Source of the DNA: an uncultured Cyclobacteriaceae bacterium
Lineage (GTDB): Bacteria > Bacteroidota > Bacteroidia > Cytophagales > Cyclobacteriaceae
Assembly: GCA_943788235.1 (NCBI GenBank)
Contig: CALSPM010000005.1
Location: 434,001-498,000 of the forward strand
Direction of reading: 5' to 3'
DNA length: 64,000 nucleotides
In this document: in pieces, positions 9,389-18,282 of the stretch
Layout of the letters: the number at the start of each line of letters is the position of its first letter
Numbering within the stretch: position 1 is the stretch's first letter
The notes under the pieces: generated by a model
What the model was told of the DNA's origin: nothing
Seen by the model: only the letters and a program-made list of their open reading frames with translations
The model's database searches: none
Program-made: the position numbers and the translations under genes

Positions 9389-11998
9389 TTAAGGATTGTT
9401 TAATAAGGTGACACCTATTAAGGTCAGAGAGGTGATTAAGGAAGTCGAAATGGCAATAATATCTCCTATATTAACCCCTATTTTAATGGGCCTTTCAGGC
9501 ACAATAATTTTAGCACCTGGTGCCATTTTCGGATAGGATTTTATACCCAGAAAGCTATTGGTTCTTGCAGCATTGCCATTGACATAAACTACGTAAGTAT
9601 GCATTTTCTTAGCCCTATTATTGAAGCCACCCGCTTCATTGATATAATATTTGAGTCCCTTGGAAGATTCAAATCCTATGGTATTGGGATATAAAACTTT
9701 ACCAATGACCCTGACCGTATTCAACTTTTTAGGGATATTGATAATATCACCATCCTCCAAAACTAAATCATCAATGGTTCCTGGTTTTGATAAAATCTTG
9801 TTCAAATCCAAGGCGATGGATTCAGCCTCTATTAGATTGATATCCGTACCGGAGGAGTTATTTGATATTTCATTTATTCTATTTTTTTGAGCAATTGCTG
9901 ATAAACTCTCATTTTTAGGGCTGTATTTTTTTTGATCATAACTCAATTCCTCATTGATTTTATCGATTACTATTAAATCTGATTCGCTTGAATGAGGACT
10001 ATCCATGCGGTCTAAAAAATTCAGGAGATTAGATTTTTTTTCTTGTTGATCATTACTGCTGCGGTTAAATTCGGATTTTCGAATCAAACTAGCTCCTTCA
10101 GGATAGGCAAATTCATTGAGGCCATGCGCCTTGCTGATGATATCAGAAATTCTTTCATCAGCCGATTCAATAGGATAAGTTCCGGGTAAATGCACTTGTC
10201 CCAGAATTTGAATAGATTTCTCTTCAAAATAATTAGGATTTTTTCTGATGGTGATGTGATCAAAGGGCCTTAAGAGATACTCATTATCTGATATTTCAAG
10301 ATTTTCATTTATGACCAGTTGTTCTGTTTCGATTTGGAAATAGGCAGATTGCTCGAGGGGCCTTCTTGAAATAAATGCAGTGCCACCGATGGCTGCTTTT
10401 TTAAAACCTTTGGCTTGAAAGATTAAATCATCTATTGAAAGATTATTAGAGAAGCGATAAACGCCAGGATTATTTACTTCGCCTGTAATGCGTACAAATT
10501 GTTCTTCTTCAAAATCATAAATAGAATTAATCTGAAGGACGTCTTCTTTCTGCATTTTTATATCCCCTATTTCACCACTTAGGATTTTTTCAAGGTTTAA
10601 GGTGAGTGTTTCAACGCTATAATCTGGATGCATTCTCGTTAATAAGGCCCGTCCTGTAAAGGCATCGCCTGTTAAACCATCTGCCAGACCTATTAATATT
10701 TTTAAGTTTAAATCATCCGTCAGGGCATAAGGCCCAGGTCTGAAGACTGCACCTTTAATAATTACGCGATTTTCGAATCTATTTTGAATTTCTCCTATGC
10801 TGAAGACATCGCCATCTTGTGGGTTGAATTCGTTGAATTGTTCCTTGTAGATGTCCAAAACTTGCTTTGAAGCGTCGTTATTACGAATGACACTGATTCT
10901 TTTTTCATAGGCGCTAGAGGTGAAACCACTGGCATAGGTTAGTAAATTCTCAAAAGTTTCGTCTTCTAAGGTTTCATAGAAGCCTGGACGTTTTACCGCA
11001 CCTTGCAATTCGATTCTATTGGCATAAGGTCCGATAATGATCACATCATTGTGTTGTAGGTGTACATTGCCGTTTGTATTGCCGTTTATCAAAAAATCAT
11101 AAATATCAACCGTAGCAATCTGCTTGCTTTGTCGGTACACCTTGATGTCCCTGAGGGTACCCATAAAAGTTGGCCCACCAGCAGCATAAAGTGCATTAAA
11201 GACGGTAGATAATGCATTGATGGTGTACGTTCCTGGAACATTGACCTCCCCTACAATATTGATGCTTATATTGCGAATTTTTCCTATGGAAACTTGCAGA
11301 AAGGTACTTGGGTTAGTACCTAAAAGTTCTTTGTAAACATCAGCCAATCGGGCTTTTATTTTTTCTTGTGCTTCTTTTAAGGTGAGTCCATTCAAATAAA
11401 TGGGTCCCACATTCCTTAGGAAAATTTGCCCGTTAGTTTCAATAGATTCGGTATAATTCCACTCTGAGGCCCCAAAAACATCAATAACTATTTGATCTCC
11501 AGCACCTAATACATAGCCTATAGGAGGTGGAAAATTGAGAGTTGTTTCGAAACTTAATGCCCTATTTTTTTTATTAAAAACGTGATACCCAAAATTTTGG
11601 GTAGAGGGAAATGCATCTAACTCAATTTTTTGATTTTTTTGTACCGCCGATTGCTTTGTTTCATCGGCTTGAAGTTCTTTTTTCTTTTCCTCTTGCCTAT
11701 TCAAAAATGTTCTTTTTCGTTTATTTTCTTCATTACGTATTTTGTTGATTCTTCCTGATAGTTTAGTGATTTCTAGCGAAGATAATCCTTCTGATTTCGC
11801 ATATTGGACAATATTTTGATCGGAATAACCCATGCTTTTTGCGCGTTGCATCATCATGAGTACCTGCTCATCAGAAAGATTGTCAACTTTCATTGATTGG
11901 GCCTTCCCCATACTTTGGGCCGTGACCGTTGCTACACAACAGGCCCCGATGAACAAAGTAAAAAAGGACATTACAAAAATCTTGAAATATTTGTGCAT
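9389..11998 (-). CDS. Wza-like polysaccharide export protein with multiple SLBB domains
   Basis: An 869-residue exported protein. It has an N-terminal signal with a possible lipobox (FIGAC, Cys20) or a later signal-peptidase I site, then a charged coiled-coil-like stretch (about 75-120). A polysaccharide export domain (about 155-235, starting PPIGYVLGAGDQIVIDVFGA) and a series of SLBB domains follow, recognisable by repeats such as VNIVGEVNVPGTYTI, IKGAVFRPGPYAL, RITGEVNNPGVYRF and QILGQVHLPGTYPI. The last domain (about 760-830) is followed by a hydrophobic C-terminal stretch. It is much longer than E. coli Wza (about 380), as is common in Bacteroidota. It should form the outer-membrane or periplasmic export channel. 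It begins 111 bases downstream of cysQ, the longest gap in the run, where a promoter could lie. Confidence 0.85.
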   Translation of the reverse strand: MHKYFKIFVMSFFTLFIGACCVATVTAQSMGKAQSMKVDNLSDEQVLMMMQRAKSMGYSDQNIVQYAKSEGLSSLEITKLSGRINKIRNEENKRKRTFLNRQEEKKKELQADETKQSAVQKNQKIELDAFPSTQNFGYHVFNKKNRALSFETTLNFPPPIGYVLGAGDQIVIDVFGASEWNYTESIETNGQIFLRNVGPIYLNGLTLKEAQEKIKARLADVYKELLGTNPSTFLQVSIGKIRNISINIVGEVNVPGTYTINALSTVFNALYAAGGPTFMGTLRDIKVYRQSKQIATVDIYDFLINGNTNGNVHLQHNDVIIIGPYANRIELQGAVKRPGFYETLEDETFENLLTYASGFTSSAYEKRISVIRNNDASKQVLDIYKEQFNEFNPQDGDVFSIGEIQNRFENRVIIKGAVFRPGPYALTDDLNLKILIGLADGLTGDAFTGRALLTRMHPDYSVETLTLNLEKILSGEIGDIKMQKEDVLQINSIYDFEEEQFVRITGEVNNPGVYRFSNNLSIDDLIFQAKGFKKAAIGGTAFISRRPLEQSAYFQIETEQLVINENLEISDNEYLLRPFDHITIRKNPNYFEEKSIQILGQVHLPGTYPIESADERISDIISKAHGLNEFAYPEGASLIRKSEFNRSSNDQQEKKSNLLNFLDRMDSPHSSESDLIVIDKINEELSYDQKKYSPKNESLSAIAQKNRINEISNNSSGTDINLIEAESIALDLNKILSKPGTIDDLVLEDGDIINIPKKLNTVRVIGKVLYPNTIGFESSKGLKYYINEAGGFNNRAKKMHTYVVYVNGNAARTNSFLGIKSYPKMAPGAKIIVPERPIKIGVNIGDIIAISTSLITSLTLIGVTLLNNP

Positions 11999-12109
11999 TA
12001 GATATGCTTTTATTGACAGTAAGCAAATTTAATTAATTAATAATCAAAATAGCACTCATCTATTCATTTCCATGGGGGAATGTTAGAGGTGAGCGAATGA
12101 GAAAATGGG

Positions 12110-12880
12110 TTACCTATGAGAAGTTTTTTCTTTTCCCTGAACTAAAAAATAGGGATTCAATAAATTTTTTTTATTGTAATTTACGGGTCTTCGTGAGTTT
12201 TGGATAACCACCTTGCCTCCTGCTTCTTCCACGATTATTTGAGCTGCCGCGGTATCCCATTCCATCGTAGGTGCGAACCGGGGATATAAATGGGCTGCGC
12301 CTTCTGCGACCATGAGGAGCTTCAAGGAACTGCCTTTAGATAGAATTTCGGGTTTGATCAAGCTATCTAAAAATACTTGAGTCTCGGAGTTGAGGTGAGA
12401 GCGAGAGGCCACCACCTTAAGTCCGGATTGATTAAGATCAAAGGTGGCGGACTGAATCATTTGTCCATTTTTTTGAGCGCCGGATGCTTTGACAGCAGAA
12501 TATAGATCAGCAGTGACGGGTGTTTGTACGACACCGATTATGGGTTGATCATGGTGGATCAGGGCAATGTTCACAGTGAACTCTCCATTCCTTTTGATAA
12601 ATTCTTTTGTACCATCTAAGGGATCGATCATCCAGAATGTTTCCCAATTTTTTCTTTGTGAAAAGGGAATTTGGGCGCCTTCCTCACTTAAAATCGGAAT
12701 ATCGGTTTTTTCGAGTAGCGCTGTAATGACTCGATGGGCCGCTTGATCCGCGCGGGTCAGTGGGGATTGATCGTCTTTGGCTTCTATTTCAAAATCTCCA
12801 GAATGATAGACTTTTAGTATTTCCTCACTGGCTATGCTCGCCGCAATTTTGGCTTGCTCGAGTAATGAATTTAGGTTCAT
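12110..12880 (-). CDS. cysQ: 3'(2'),5'-bisphosphate nucleotidase CysQ
   Basis: A 256-residue member of the inositol monophosphatase superfamily. Metal-binding motifs are all present: SEEGAQIPF near 67, WMIDPLDGTKEF near 87 (DPLDGT) and MEWDTAAAQIIVEEAGG near 210 (WDxAA). CysQ hydrolyses 3'-phosphoadenosine 5'-phosphate (PAP) to AMP. PAP is the by-product of PAPS-using enzymes and is inhibitory when it accumulates. It follows cysN by 14 bases, so PAPS synthesis and PAP removal are encoded together inside the polysaccharide run. An inositol or other sugar phosphatase is the alternative, but the context favours CysQ. Confidence 0.9.
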   Translation of the reverse strand: MNLNSLLEQAKIAASIASEEILKVYHSGDFEIEAKDDQSPLTRADQAAHRVITALLEKTDIPILSEEGAQIPFSQRKNWETFWMIDPLDGTKEFIKRNGEFTVNIALIHHDQPIIGVVQTPVTADLYSAVKASGAQKNGQMIQSATFDLNQSGLKVVASRSHLNSETQVFLDSLIKPEILSKGSSLKLLMVAEGAAHLYPRFAPTMEWDTAAAQIIVEEAGGKVVIQNSRRPVNYNKKNLLNPYFLVQGKEKTSHR

Positions 12881-12894
12881 AATAGAGAATAGAT

Positions 12895-14154
12895 TTAAAT
12901 GATCATGCCTGCAGCCACGGTTTCATGGGTGGACTCATCGATTAAGATAATACTGCCCGTCGTTCTATTTTTCCGATAAGCATCTGTTAACAAAGGCTTG
13001 GTAGTACGCAGTTGTACCCGCGCCACGTCATTCATGCCGATATTGAGATTTTCAACATTACGATGGAGCGTATTCACATCTAATTTGTATCGGATTTTTT
13101 TAATGATGGCTTTGGCCTCTGAAGTGGTATGTTTAATGATGTATGTTGATTTAGGATGGGGCGCTTTATTATCGAGCCAACACATCATGATTTCAATGTC
13201 TTGATTCAGATCAGGTTGATTGTGAGACCTGACCAACATATCGCCCCGGCTTACACCTACATCATCCGTGAGATGTATGGTAACCGACATGGGAGCAAAG
13301 GCTTCAGATAGCGGACCGTTGAAGGTCTCAATAGATTTGATTTTTGATGTGAACCCTGAAGGTAATACCGTAATTTCATCTCCCGGCTTGAAGACACCTC
13401 CTGCAATTCTTCCTGCATAACCTCTGAAGTCGTGGTAGGGTGCCGTTTTGGGTCGAATGACCGTCTGCACAGGAAATCGACAATCAATGTGATTGTAATC
13501 ACTACCGATATGTAAATTTTCTAAGGTGTAGAGAAGGGTAGATCCCTCATACCAAGACATTTCTTCACTGCGATTGACTACGTTGTCTCCATTTAGGGCA
13601 CTGATGGGGATAAAGCGGATGTCTGTGATATCCAATTTGGAAGAAAAATGCTCAAAATTTATTTTAATTTTTTGAAAAATGGTTTCTTGGTAGCCAACCA
13701 AATCCATTTTATTTATACAAACAATTAGATGCGGAATTTGAAGTAAAGAAGCGATGATCGCATGCCTACAAGTTTGTTCCACAACGCCATGGCGGGCATC
13801 TATAAGCACCAAAGCGCAATTGGCAGTGGATGCGCCAGTGATCATATTCCTCGTGTATTGAATGTGACCGGGAGTATCTGCAATGATGAATTTTCTTTTG
13901 GGTGTGGCGAAATAACGATAGGCTACATCAATGGTAATGCCCTGTTCTCGTTCGTCTTTGAGTCCATCGGTAAGCAGAGATAAATCTGCCTGCGCCAATC
14001 CCTTGCGGTGGCTGGATCTCTCGACCTGATTTAGCTGATCTTCAAAGATTGATTTGGTATCAAAAAGAAGTCTACCGATCAAGGTGCTTTTACCATCATC
14101 TACACTACCGGCTGTGGTGAACCGCAATAATTCCATCTCTAAATAGGTATTCAT
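12895..14154 (-). CDS. cysN: Sulfate adenylyltransferase subunit 1 (GTPase) CysN
   Basis: A 419-residue translation-factor-type GTPase with P-loop GSVDDGKSTLIGRLL near 16, DTPGHIQYTRNM near 93 and NKMD near 148, followed by EF-Tu-like beta-barrel domains. With CysD it forms ATP sulfurylase, coupling GTP hydrolysis to formation of adenosine 5'-phosphosulfate (APS) from ATP and sulfate. It has no C-terminal APS-kinase fusion; that activity is encoded by the separate cysC two genes upstream in the run. It follows cysD by 12 bases. Two starts are possible (residues 1 and 7), both leaving the GTPase domain complete. Confidence 0.95.
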   Translation of the reverse strand: MNTYLEMELLRFTTAGSVDDGKSTLIGRLLFDTKSIFEDQLNQVERSSHRKGLAQADLSLLTDGLKDEREQGITIDVAYRYFATPKRKFIIADTPGHIQYTRNMITGASTANCALVLIDARHGVVEQTCRHAIIASLLQIPHLIVCINKMDLVGYQETIFQKIKINFEHFSSKLDITDIRFIPISALNGDNVVNRSEEMSWYEGSTLLYTLENLHIGSDYNHIDCRFPVQTVIRPKTAPYHDFRGYAGRIAGGVFKPGDEITVLPSGFTSKIKSIETFNGPLSEAFAPMSVTIHLTDDVGVSRGDMLVRSHNQPDLNQDIEIMMCWLDNKAPHPKSTYIIKHTTSEAKAIIKKIRYKLDVNTLHRNVENLNIGMNDVARVQLRTTKPLLTDAYRKNRTTGSIILIDESTHETVAAGMII

Positions 14155-14166
14155 ATTGGTGGATTT

Positions 14167-15072
14167 TTAAAAATAACCTTGTTTTTTTCGATCTTCCATA
14201 GATGTTTCAGATCGCTTATCGTCTGCTCGATTGCCGCGTTCAGTTTGCCGCGCTGCGGCTACTTCATCTACGATTTTCTCTAATGTGTCGGCATCTGATT
14301 CATCTCCTCCCGTGATGGTAATGTCGCCCAAAGTACGAAAACGAATCTTTTTTTGTATTGGTGTTTCTGTTTCATTCAAATGGATGTGCTCTGATATGGG
14401 CAGCCAAGTGTCATTGCGACGGATGACTTTGCGTAGATGCGCAAAATATAGGGACGGAATCTGAATGTTTTCAGCTAAAATGTATTGCCAAATATCCATT
14501 TCTGTCCAATTGCTTAAGGGGAACACACGAAAATGCTCTCCTTGATCATGTTTGCCATTGAACATATTCCATAATTCTGGGCGTTGATTTTTAGGATCCC
14601 ATTGTCCAAATTCATCTCGATGTGAAAAAAACCTTTCTTTAGCCCGGGCTTTTTCTTCGTCCCGTCGTGCGCCACCGACACAAGCATCAAACTGATGTAA
14701 GTCGATGGTATCGAGAAGGGTATTGGTTTGCAGGGCATTTCTGGACGCAGTTTTACCTCGTTCCTCCTTTGATCTTCCAGAATTAATGGATTCTTGAACC
14801 AATCCTACGATGAGTCGGACTTCTAAATCAGCTACTATTTGATCTCTGAATACCATAGTTTCAGGAAAATTATGTCCCGTATCAATGTGAACGAGAGGAA
14901 AGGGGATTTTAGCAGGATAAAAGGCTTTTTTAGCAAGGTGTGTTACTACGATGGAATCTTTACCTCCTGAGAATAGGATGCAAGGGTTTTCAAATTGGGC
15001 AAAAACTTCTCGAAGAATAAAAATAGATTCACTTTCTAATTCATCTAAATGTGTAAGATTATAATTACTCAT
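14167..15072 (-). CDS. cysD: Sulfate adenylyltransferase subunit 2 CysD
   Basis: A 301-residue protein of the PAPS reductase/ATP-sulfurylase PP-loop family. The ATP-binding SGGKDSIVVTHLAKKAF lies near 35, VHIDTGHNFPET near 60, and ACVGGARRDEEKARAKER near 130. The length matches CysD rather than CysH. It is the adenylyl-transferring subunit working with CysN in the cytoplasm. Its start overlaps the cysC stop in an ATGA, indicating coupled translation. No cysH (PAPS reductase) is present in the window. Confidence 0.95.
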   Translation of the reverse strand: MSNYNLTHLDELESESIFILREVFAQFENPCILFSGGKDSIVVTHLAKKAFYPAKIPFPLVHIDTGHNFPETMVFRDQIVADLEVRLIVGLVQESINSGRSKEERGKTASRNALQTNTLLDTIDLHQFDACVGGARRDEEKARAKERFFSHRDEFGQWDPKNQRPELWNMFNGKHDQGEHFRVFPLSNWTEMDIWQYILAENIQIPSLYFAHLRKVIRRNDTWLPISEHIHLNETETPIQKKIRFRTLGDITITGGDESDADTLEKIVDEVAAARQTERGNRADDKRSETSMEDRKKQGYF

Positions 15073-15665
15073 TCAAGCTTTAGTTTGGGTTCAATAAAAT
15101 CAAGTAATTTTTTTAAGGATGCCGCTGGAGCTTCCGCTTCGGTGCTGATGGTCAAGTCAGGTTGCCTTGGATTCTCAAAAGGGGCATCAATTCCCGTAAA
15201 ATTAGGAAGTAATCCTTTACGGGCTTTGGCATAAAGCCCCTTAACATCCCTTTTTTCACATATGTGCAAGGGGCAATGAACAAAAATTTCTATAAAATTT
15301 TCTACTCCTATTAGTTCCCGGGCTTGGTTCCGATCAGATTCAAGCGGAGAAATAAAAGCGGACAAGACAATGATGCCGGCATCGTTGAACAACCGAGCTA
15401 CTTCTGAAATTCGACGAATATTCTCTGTCCGATCCTTACTGGAAAACCCTAAGTCATTATTAAGGCCTAAACGGACATTGTCGCCATCCAAGAGATAGGT
15501 TTTATAACCTTTTTGATGCAAAACGGTTTCTATATTTCCAGCGAGGGTCGATTTACCCGATCCTGAAAGGCCAACCAACCAAATAACCTTAGCTTGGTGG
15601 CCGTTATTTTTCAATCGATCGGACTTGCTGATCGGATGGGTATGCCGGATGATGTTTTCACTCAT
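15069..15665 (-). CDS. cysC: Adenylyl-sulfate kinase CysC
   Basis: A 198-residue APS kinase that phosphorylates APS to PAPS. Visible features are the Walker A loop WLVGLSGSGKSTLA near 31, DGDNVRLGLNNDLGF near 65 and the serine-containing AFISPLESDRNQAREL near 106. The ATG at 15665 is preferred over a longer TTG-initiated frame at 15695. It forms an ATGA overlap with the upstream DUF2061 gene and gives the usual APS-kinase N-terminus, starting MSENIIRHTHPISK. The 3' end overlaps cysD by 4 bases. Confidence 0.95.
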   Translation of the reverse strand: MSENIIRHTHPISKSDRLKNNGHQAKVIWLVGLSGSGKSTLAGNIETVLHQKGYKTYLLDGDNVRLGLNNDLGFSSKDRTENIRRISEVARLFNDAGIIVLSAFISPLESDRNQARELIGVENFIEIFVHCPLHICEKRDVKGLYAKARKGLLPNFTGIDAPFENPRQPDLTISTEAEAPAASLKKLLDFIEPKLKLE

Positions 15666-15880
15666 TTTTTTCGACCAAATTTGACACTGAACCAAACGCG
15701 TTCATGAAAATAATAAAGCACCATTTTAAGGAAGGTTTCAGCTATGGCAACACCGGTAGCTTTTCTAATGGCCTGAGCATCGTCTCCAAAAAAGGCCAAG
15801 GCCAATAAGAAAGTCGTGGTAGAGGCAATGATGCGCCAGGTGATTGCCTTTGAAATATGTCTTAGTTTGTTTTGATCCAT
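15662..15880 (-). CDS. Small DUF2061 family membrane protein
   Basis: A 72-residue protein with two hydrophobic segments (about 13-30 and 42-58), basic ends and KAITWRIIASTTTFLLALAF, the hallmark of DUF2061. This family is often found beside cysDNC genes in Bacteroidota and other bacteria, and a role in sulfate handling has been supposed but is not established. It starts the cys group: a 60-base gap separates it from the UXS-like gene upstream, and its stop overlaps cysC in an ATGA. Biochemical function is unknown. Confidence 0.85.
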   Translation of the reverse strand: MDQNKLRHISKAITWRIIASTTTFLLALAFFGDDAQAIRKATGVAIAETFLKMVLYYFHERVWFSVKFGRKK

Positions 15881-15940
15881 GAGTTAATTCTTACCACAAG
15901 ATTAGGTAAAAGATCATTAATTTTTATCCTGCTCCTCTTA

Positions 15941-16885
15941 TTATTTTTCTGGTTTCAATATTGGCTTAAAGTAGTCAACTGTTATTTTGAGGCCTTTAAA
16001 CCTTGTAAATTGGGGCTGCCAACCTAGGAGTTTCTTTGCCAATGATATGTCTGGTTTGCGCTGTTTGGGATCGTCTTTTGGTAAGGCTTGATAGGTAATG
16101 GTAGATGAACTTTGGGTAAGTTGTAAGATTTCTTGAGCAAATTCATTGATGGTCACTTCCTGAGGATTTCCAATATTTACAGGATGTGCATAATCACTGT
16201 GGAGCAAGCAAAAAATACCCTCGATCAGATCGTCAACATAGGTGAATGATCGCGTTTGGCTCCCATCTCCAAAAGCTGTGAGCGATTTGCCTTGTAGCGC
16301 TTGACCTATAAAGGCAGGCAATACTCGGCCGTCATTTAACCTCATGCGAGGGCCGAAGGTATTAAAAATACGTACAATTCTCGTTTCCAATTGATGGTAG
16401 GTATGATAAGCCATGGTCAATGCCTCTTGAAATCGCTTGGCTTCATCATAAACACCTCTGGGGCCAATGGGATTGACATTGCCCCAATAGTCTTCCGTTT
16501 GAGGGTGCACCAAGGGGTCTCCGTAAACTTCCGAGGTAGAGGCAATCAATATTCTAGCTTTTTTTTCTTTAGCCAAACCGAGGCAGTTTAAGGTACCTAA
16601 GGATCCTACCTTCATCGTTTGAATGGGCATTTTCAAATAATCGATAGGGCTTGCAGGAGAGGCAAAATGTAAAATATAATCCAAAGGTCCGGATACGTGA
16701 ATAAACTTGGTGACATCGTGCTCATGAAATTCGAAATTAGATTTTTTGAATAAATGTTCGATGTTTTCTATGGACCCCGTACTTAAATTGTCCATGGCGA
16801 TGACATGATAATTTTCTTTGATGAATCGATCGCATAAATGAGAGCCTAAAAACCCAGCACCTCCAGTGACTAATATTTTTTTCAT
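15941..16885 (-). CDS. uxs: UDP-glucuronate decarboxylase-like (UDP-xylose synthase) SDR enzyme
   Basis: A 314-residue extended short-chain dehydrogenase. The NAD-binding loop [14 protein letters not shown] starts near residue 8, catalytic serine lies in STSEVYGDP near 117, and the Y-x3-K pair is in [12 protein letters not shown] near 145. GVYDEAKR and [10 protein letters not shown] are typical of UXS, which converts UDP-glucuronate to UDP-xylose in the cytoplasm. It overlaps rfbC in an ATGA, so it belongs to the sugar-nucleotide genes at the head of the run. An epimerase of the same superfamily is possible but less likely. If the call is right, the polymer may contain xylose or a derived pentose. 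Confidence 0.8.
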   Translation of the reverse strand: MKKILVTGGAGFLGSHLCDRFIKENYHVIAMDNLSTGSIENIEHLFKKSNFEFHEHDVTKFIHVSGPLDYILHFASPASPIDYLKMPIQTMKVGSLGTLNCLGLAKEKKARILIASTSEVYGDPLVHPQTEDYWGNVNPIGPRGVYDEAKRFQEALTMAYHTYHQLETRIVRIFNTFGPRMRLNDGRVLPAFIGQALQGKSLTAFGDGSQTRSFTYVDDLIEGIFCLLHSDYAHPVNIGNPQEVTINEFAQEILQLTQSSSTITYQALPKDDPKQRKPDISLAKKLLGWQPQFTRFKGLKITVDYFKPILKPEK

Positions 16886-17421
16886 AGTTCATTTTCAATT
16901 TCATTAAAACTTTGACTGGCCAAATCTTTAGTAGAGAACAAGGCGCCTGCAAAATCTTCCGTGATGTTAAGTTTTGAATCATAGATACTCAAACTACGTT
17001 CTGAGGCCGCGTGATAGGGCCGATCTACTGCATATTGAAAAACGGTATGGTCTTCCAAGGTAAAATAGCCATGAGCAAAGCCTTTAGGAACCCACAAGGC
17101 TTTATCTGGGCTATCTAATTTTATTTTATAGTGTTTAAGATAAGTTTCAGATGTTTTTCTTAAATCAACGACGAGGTCAATGACCGCTCCGCTCAGTGCC
17201 AAAACAATTTTCGTCTGCGCAAAGGGATTCAGCTGAAAATGAAGACCCCTGAATACATTTTTTTTTGACTGCGCAATATTGATTTGTTCCACAGAAAAAT
17301 CGAGTCCAAATTTTTTAAATCGGGTACGATTGAAGGCTTCCATGAAATAACCACGATCATCACCATGCAAATCATGATGAATCACAAAGCAATCTTTGAG
17401 CGGCGTAGGTTTAATTTCCAT
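16882..17421 (-). CDS. rfbC: dTDP-4-dehydrorhamnose 3,5-epimerase RfbC
   Basis: A 179-residue cupin-type epimerase of normal length. It contains [15 protein letters not shown] near 21, the catalytic-histidine region VFRGLHFQ near 55, and [17 protein letters not shown] near 109. It converts dTDP-4-dehydro-6-deoxyglucose to dTDP-4-dehydrorhamnose. It overlaps rfbA by 11 bases and the downstream UXS-like gene by 4. The partner reductase rfbD is not in the window, so either it lies elsewhere or the product feeds another deoxysugar route. Confidence 0.95.
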   Translation of the reverse strand: MEIKPTPLKDCFVIHHDLHGDDRGYFMEAFNRTRFKKFGLDFSVEQINIAQSKKNVFRGLHFQLNPFAQTKIVLALSGAVIDLVVDLRKTSETYLKHYKIKLDSPDKALWVPKGFAHGYFTLEDHTVFQYAVDRPYHAASERSLSIYDSKLNITEDFAGALFSTKDLASQSFNEIENEL

Positions 17422-18277
17422 CGACTAATTTCATTAAATAATTACCATAACCACTTTTTTGCAAGGGGACCGCGGCCTTTTGGAGTTGATCCGCATCGAT
17501 GAAGCCCATTTTATAGGCAACTTCTTCAATACAACCAATTTTAAGTCCTTGTCGAGATTCAATGGCCATGACAAAATCACTTGCCTCCAACAGGGATTCA
17601 ATGGTTCCTGTATCTAACCAGGCGGTCCCTCGATCCAATACTTCTACTGTTAATTTTCCCTGCTTTAAATATTCGTTATTTATGGCAGTAATTTCCAGTT
17701 CACCTCGGGTGCTGGGTTGGATATTTTTTGCAATGTCTACCACGTCTTGATCGTAAAAATACAAACCGGGTACTGCATATTTTGATTTGGGATGCGTAGG
17801 TTTTTCTTCGATGGACATGGCCTTTTTTTCATCGTCAAATGCCACGACACCGTATCTTTCAGGATCATTTACTTGATAAGCAAAGATGATCCCACCATGT
17901 GGATTGGTGCAAATTTGTAATTTTTGAGACAATCCTGAGGCATAAAAAATATTATCACCCAAGACCAATGCAACTTTTTCCTTCCCTATGAATTCCGCTC
18001 CGATGATAAAAGCTTGAGCCAAACCTTCGGGCTCGGGTTGAACCGCATATTCAAAATGACAGCCTAAATTCGCTCCGTTGCCGAACAATTGCTGGAACCC
18101 TGGGAGGTCTCTTGGAGTAGAGATGATCAGGATTTCCCGGATGCCTGCCAGCATCAAAACCGACAGGGGATAATAAATCATGGGTTTATCGTATACGGGA
18201 AGCATTTGTTTGCTTATCGCAAGGGTCAATGGGTGCAATCGAGTTCCCGAGCCACCAGCCAAAATGATGCCTTTCAT
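17411..18277 (-). CDS. rfbA: Glucose-1-phosphate thymidylyltransferase RfbA
   Basis: A 288-residue nucleotidyltransferase with the signature [16 protein letters not shown] at the N-terminus, [15 protein letters not shown] near 32, LVLGDNIFY near 105 and WLDTGT near 220. It makes dTDP-glucose from dTTP and glucose 1-phosphate, the first step of the dTDP-deoxysugar pathway. It lies 5 bases after rfbB and overlaps rfbC by 11 bases. Confidence 0.95.
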   Translation of the reverse strand: MKGIILAGGSGTRLHPLTLAISKQMLPVYDKPMIYYPLSVLMLAGIREILIISTPRDLPGFQQLFGNGANLGCHFEYAVQPEPEGLAQAFIIGAEFIGKEKVALVLGDNIFYASGLSQKLQICTNPHGGIIFAYQVNDPERYGVVAFDDEKKAMSIEEKPTHPKSKYAVPGLYFYDQDVVDIAKNIQPSTRGELEITAINNEYLKQGKLTVEVLDRGTAWLDTGTIESLLEASDFVMAIESRQGLKIGCIEEVAYKMGFIDADQLQKAAVPLQKSGYGNYLMKLVDGN

Positions 18278-18282
18278 ATCTT

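Noticed and set aside
15666-15695. N-terminal extension of CysC from a TTG codon
   Set aside because: The extension only reads back into the DUF2061 gene, while the ATG at 15665 makes an ATGA overlap and gives the normal family N-terminus.
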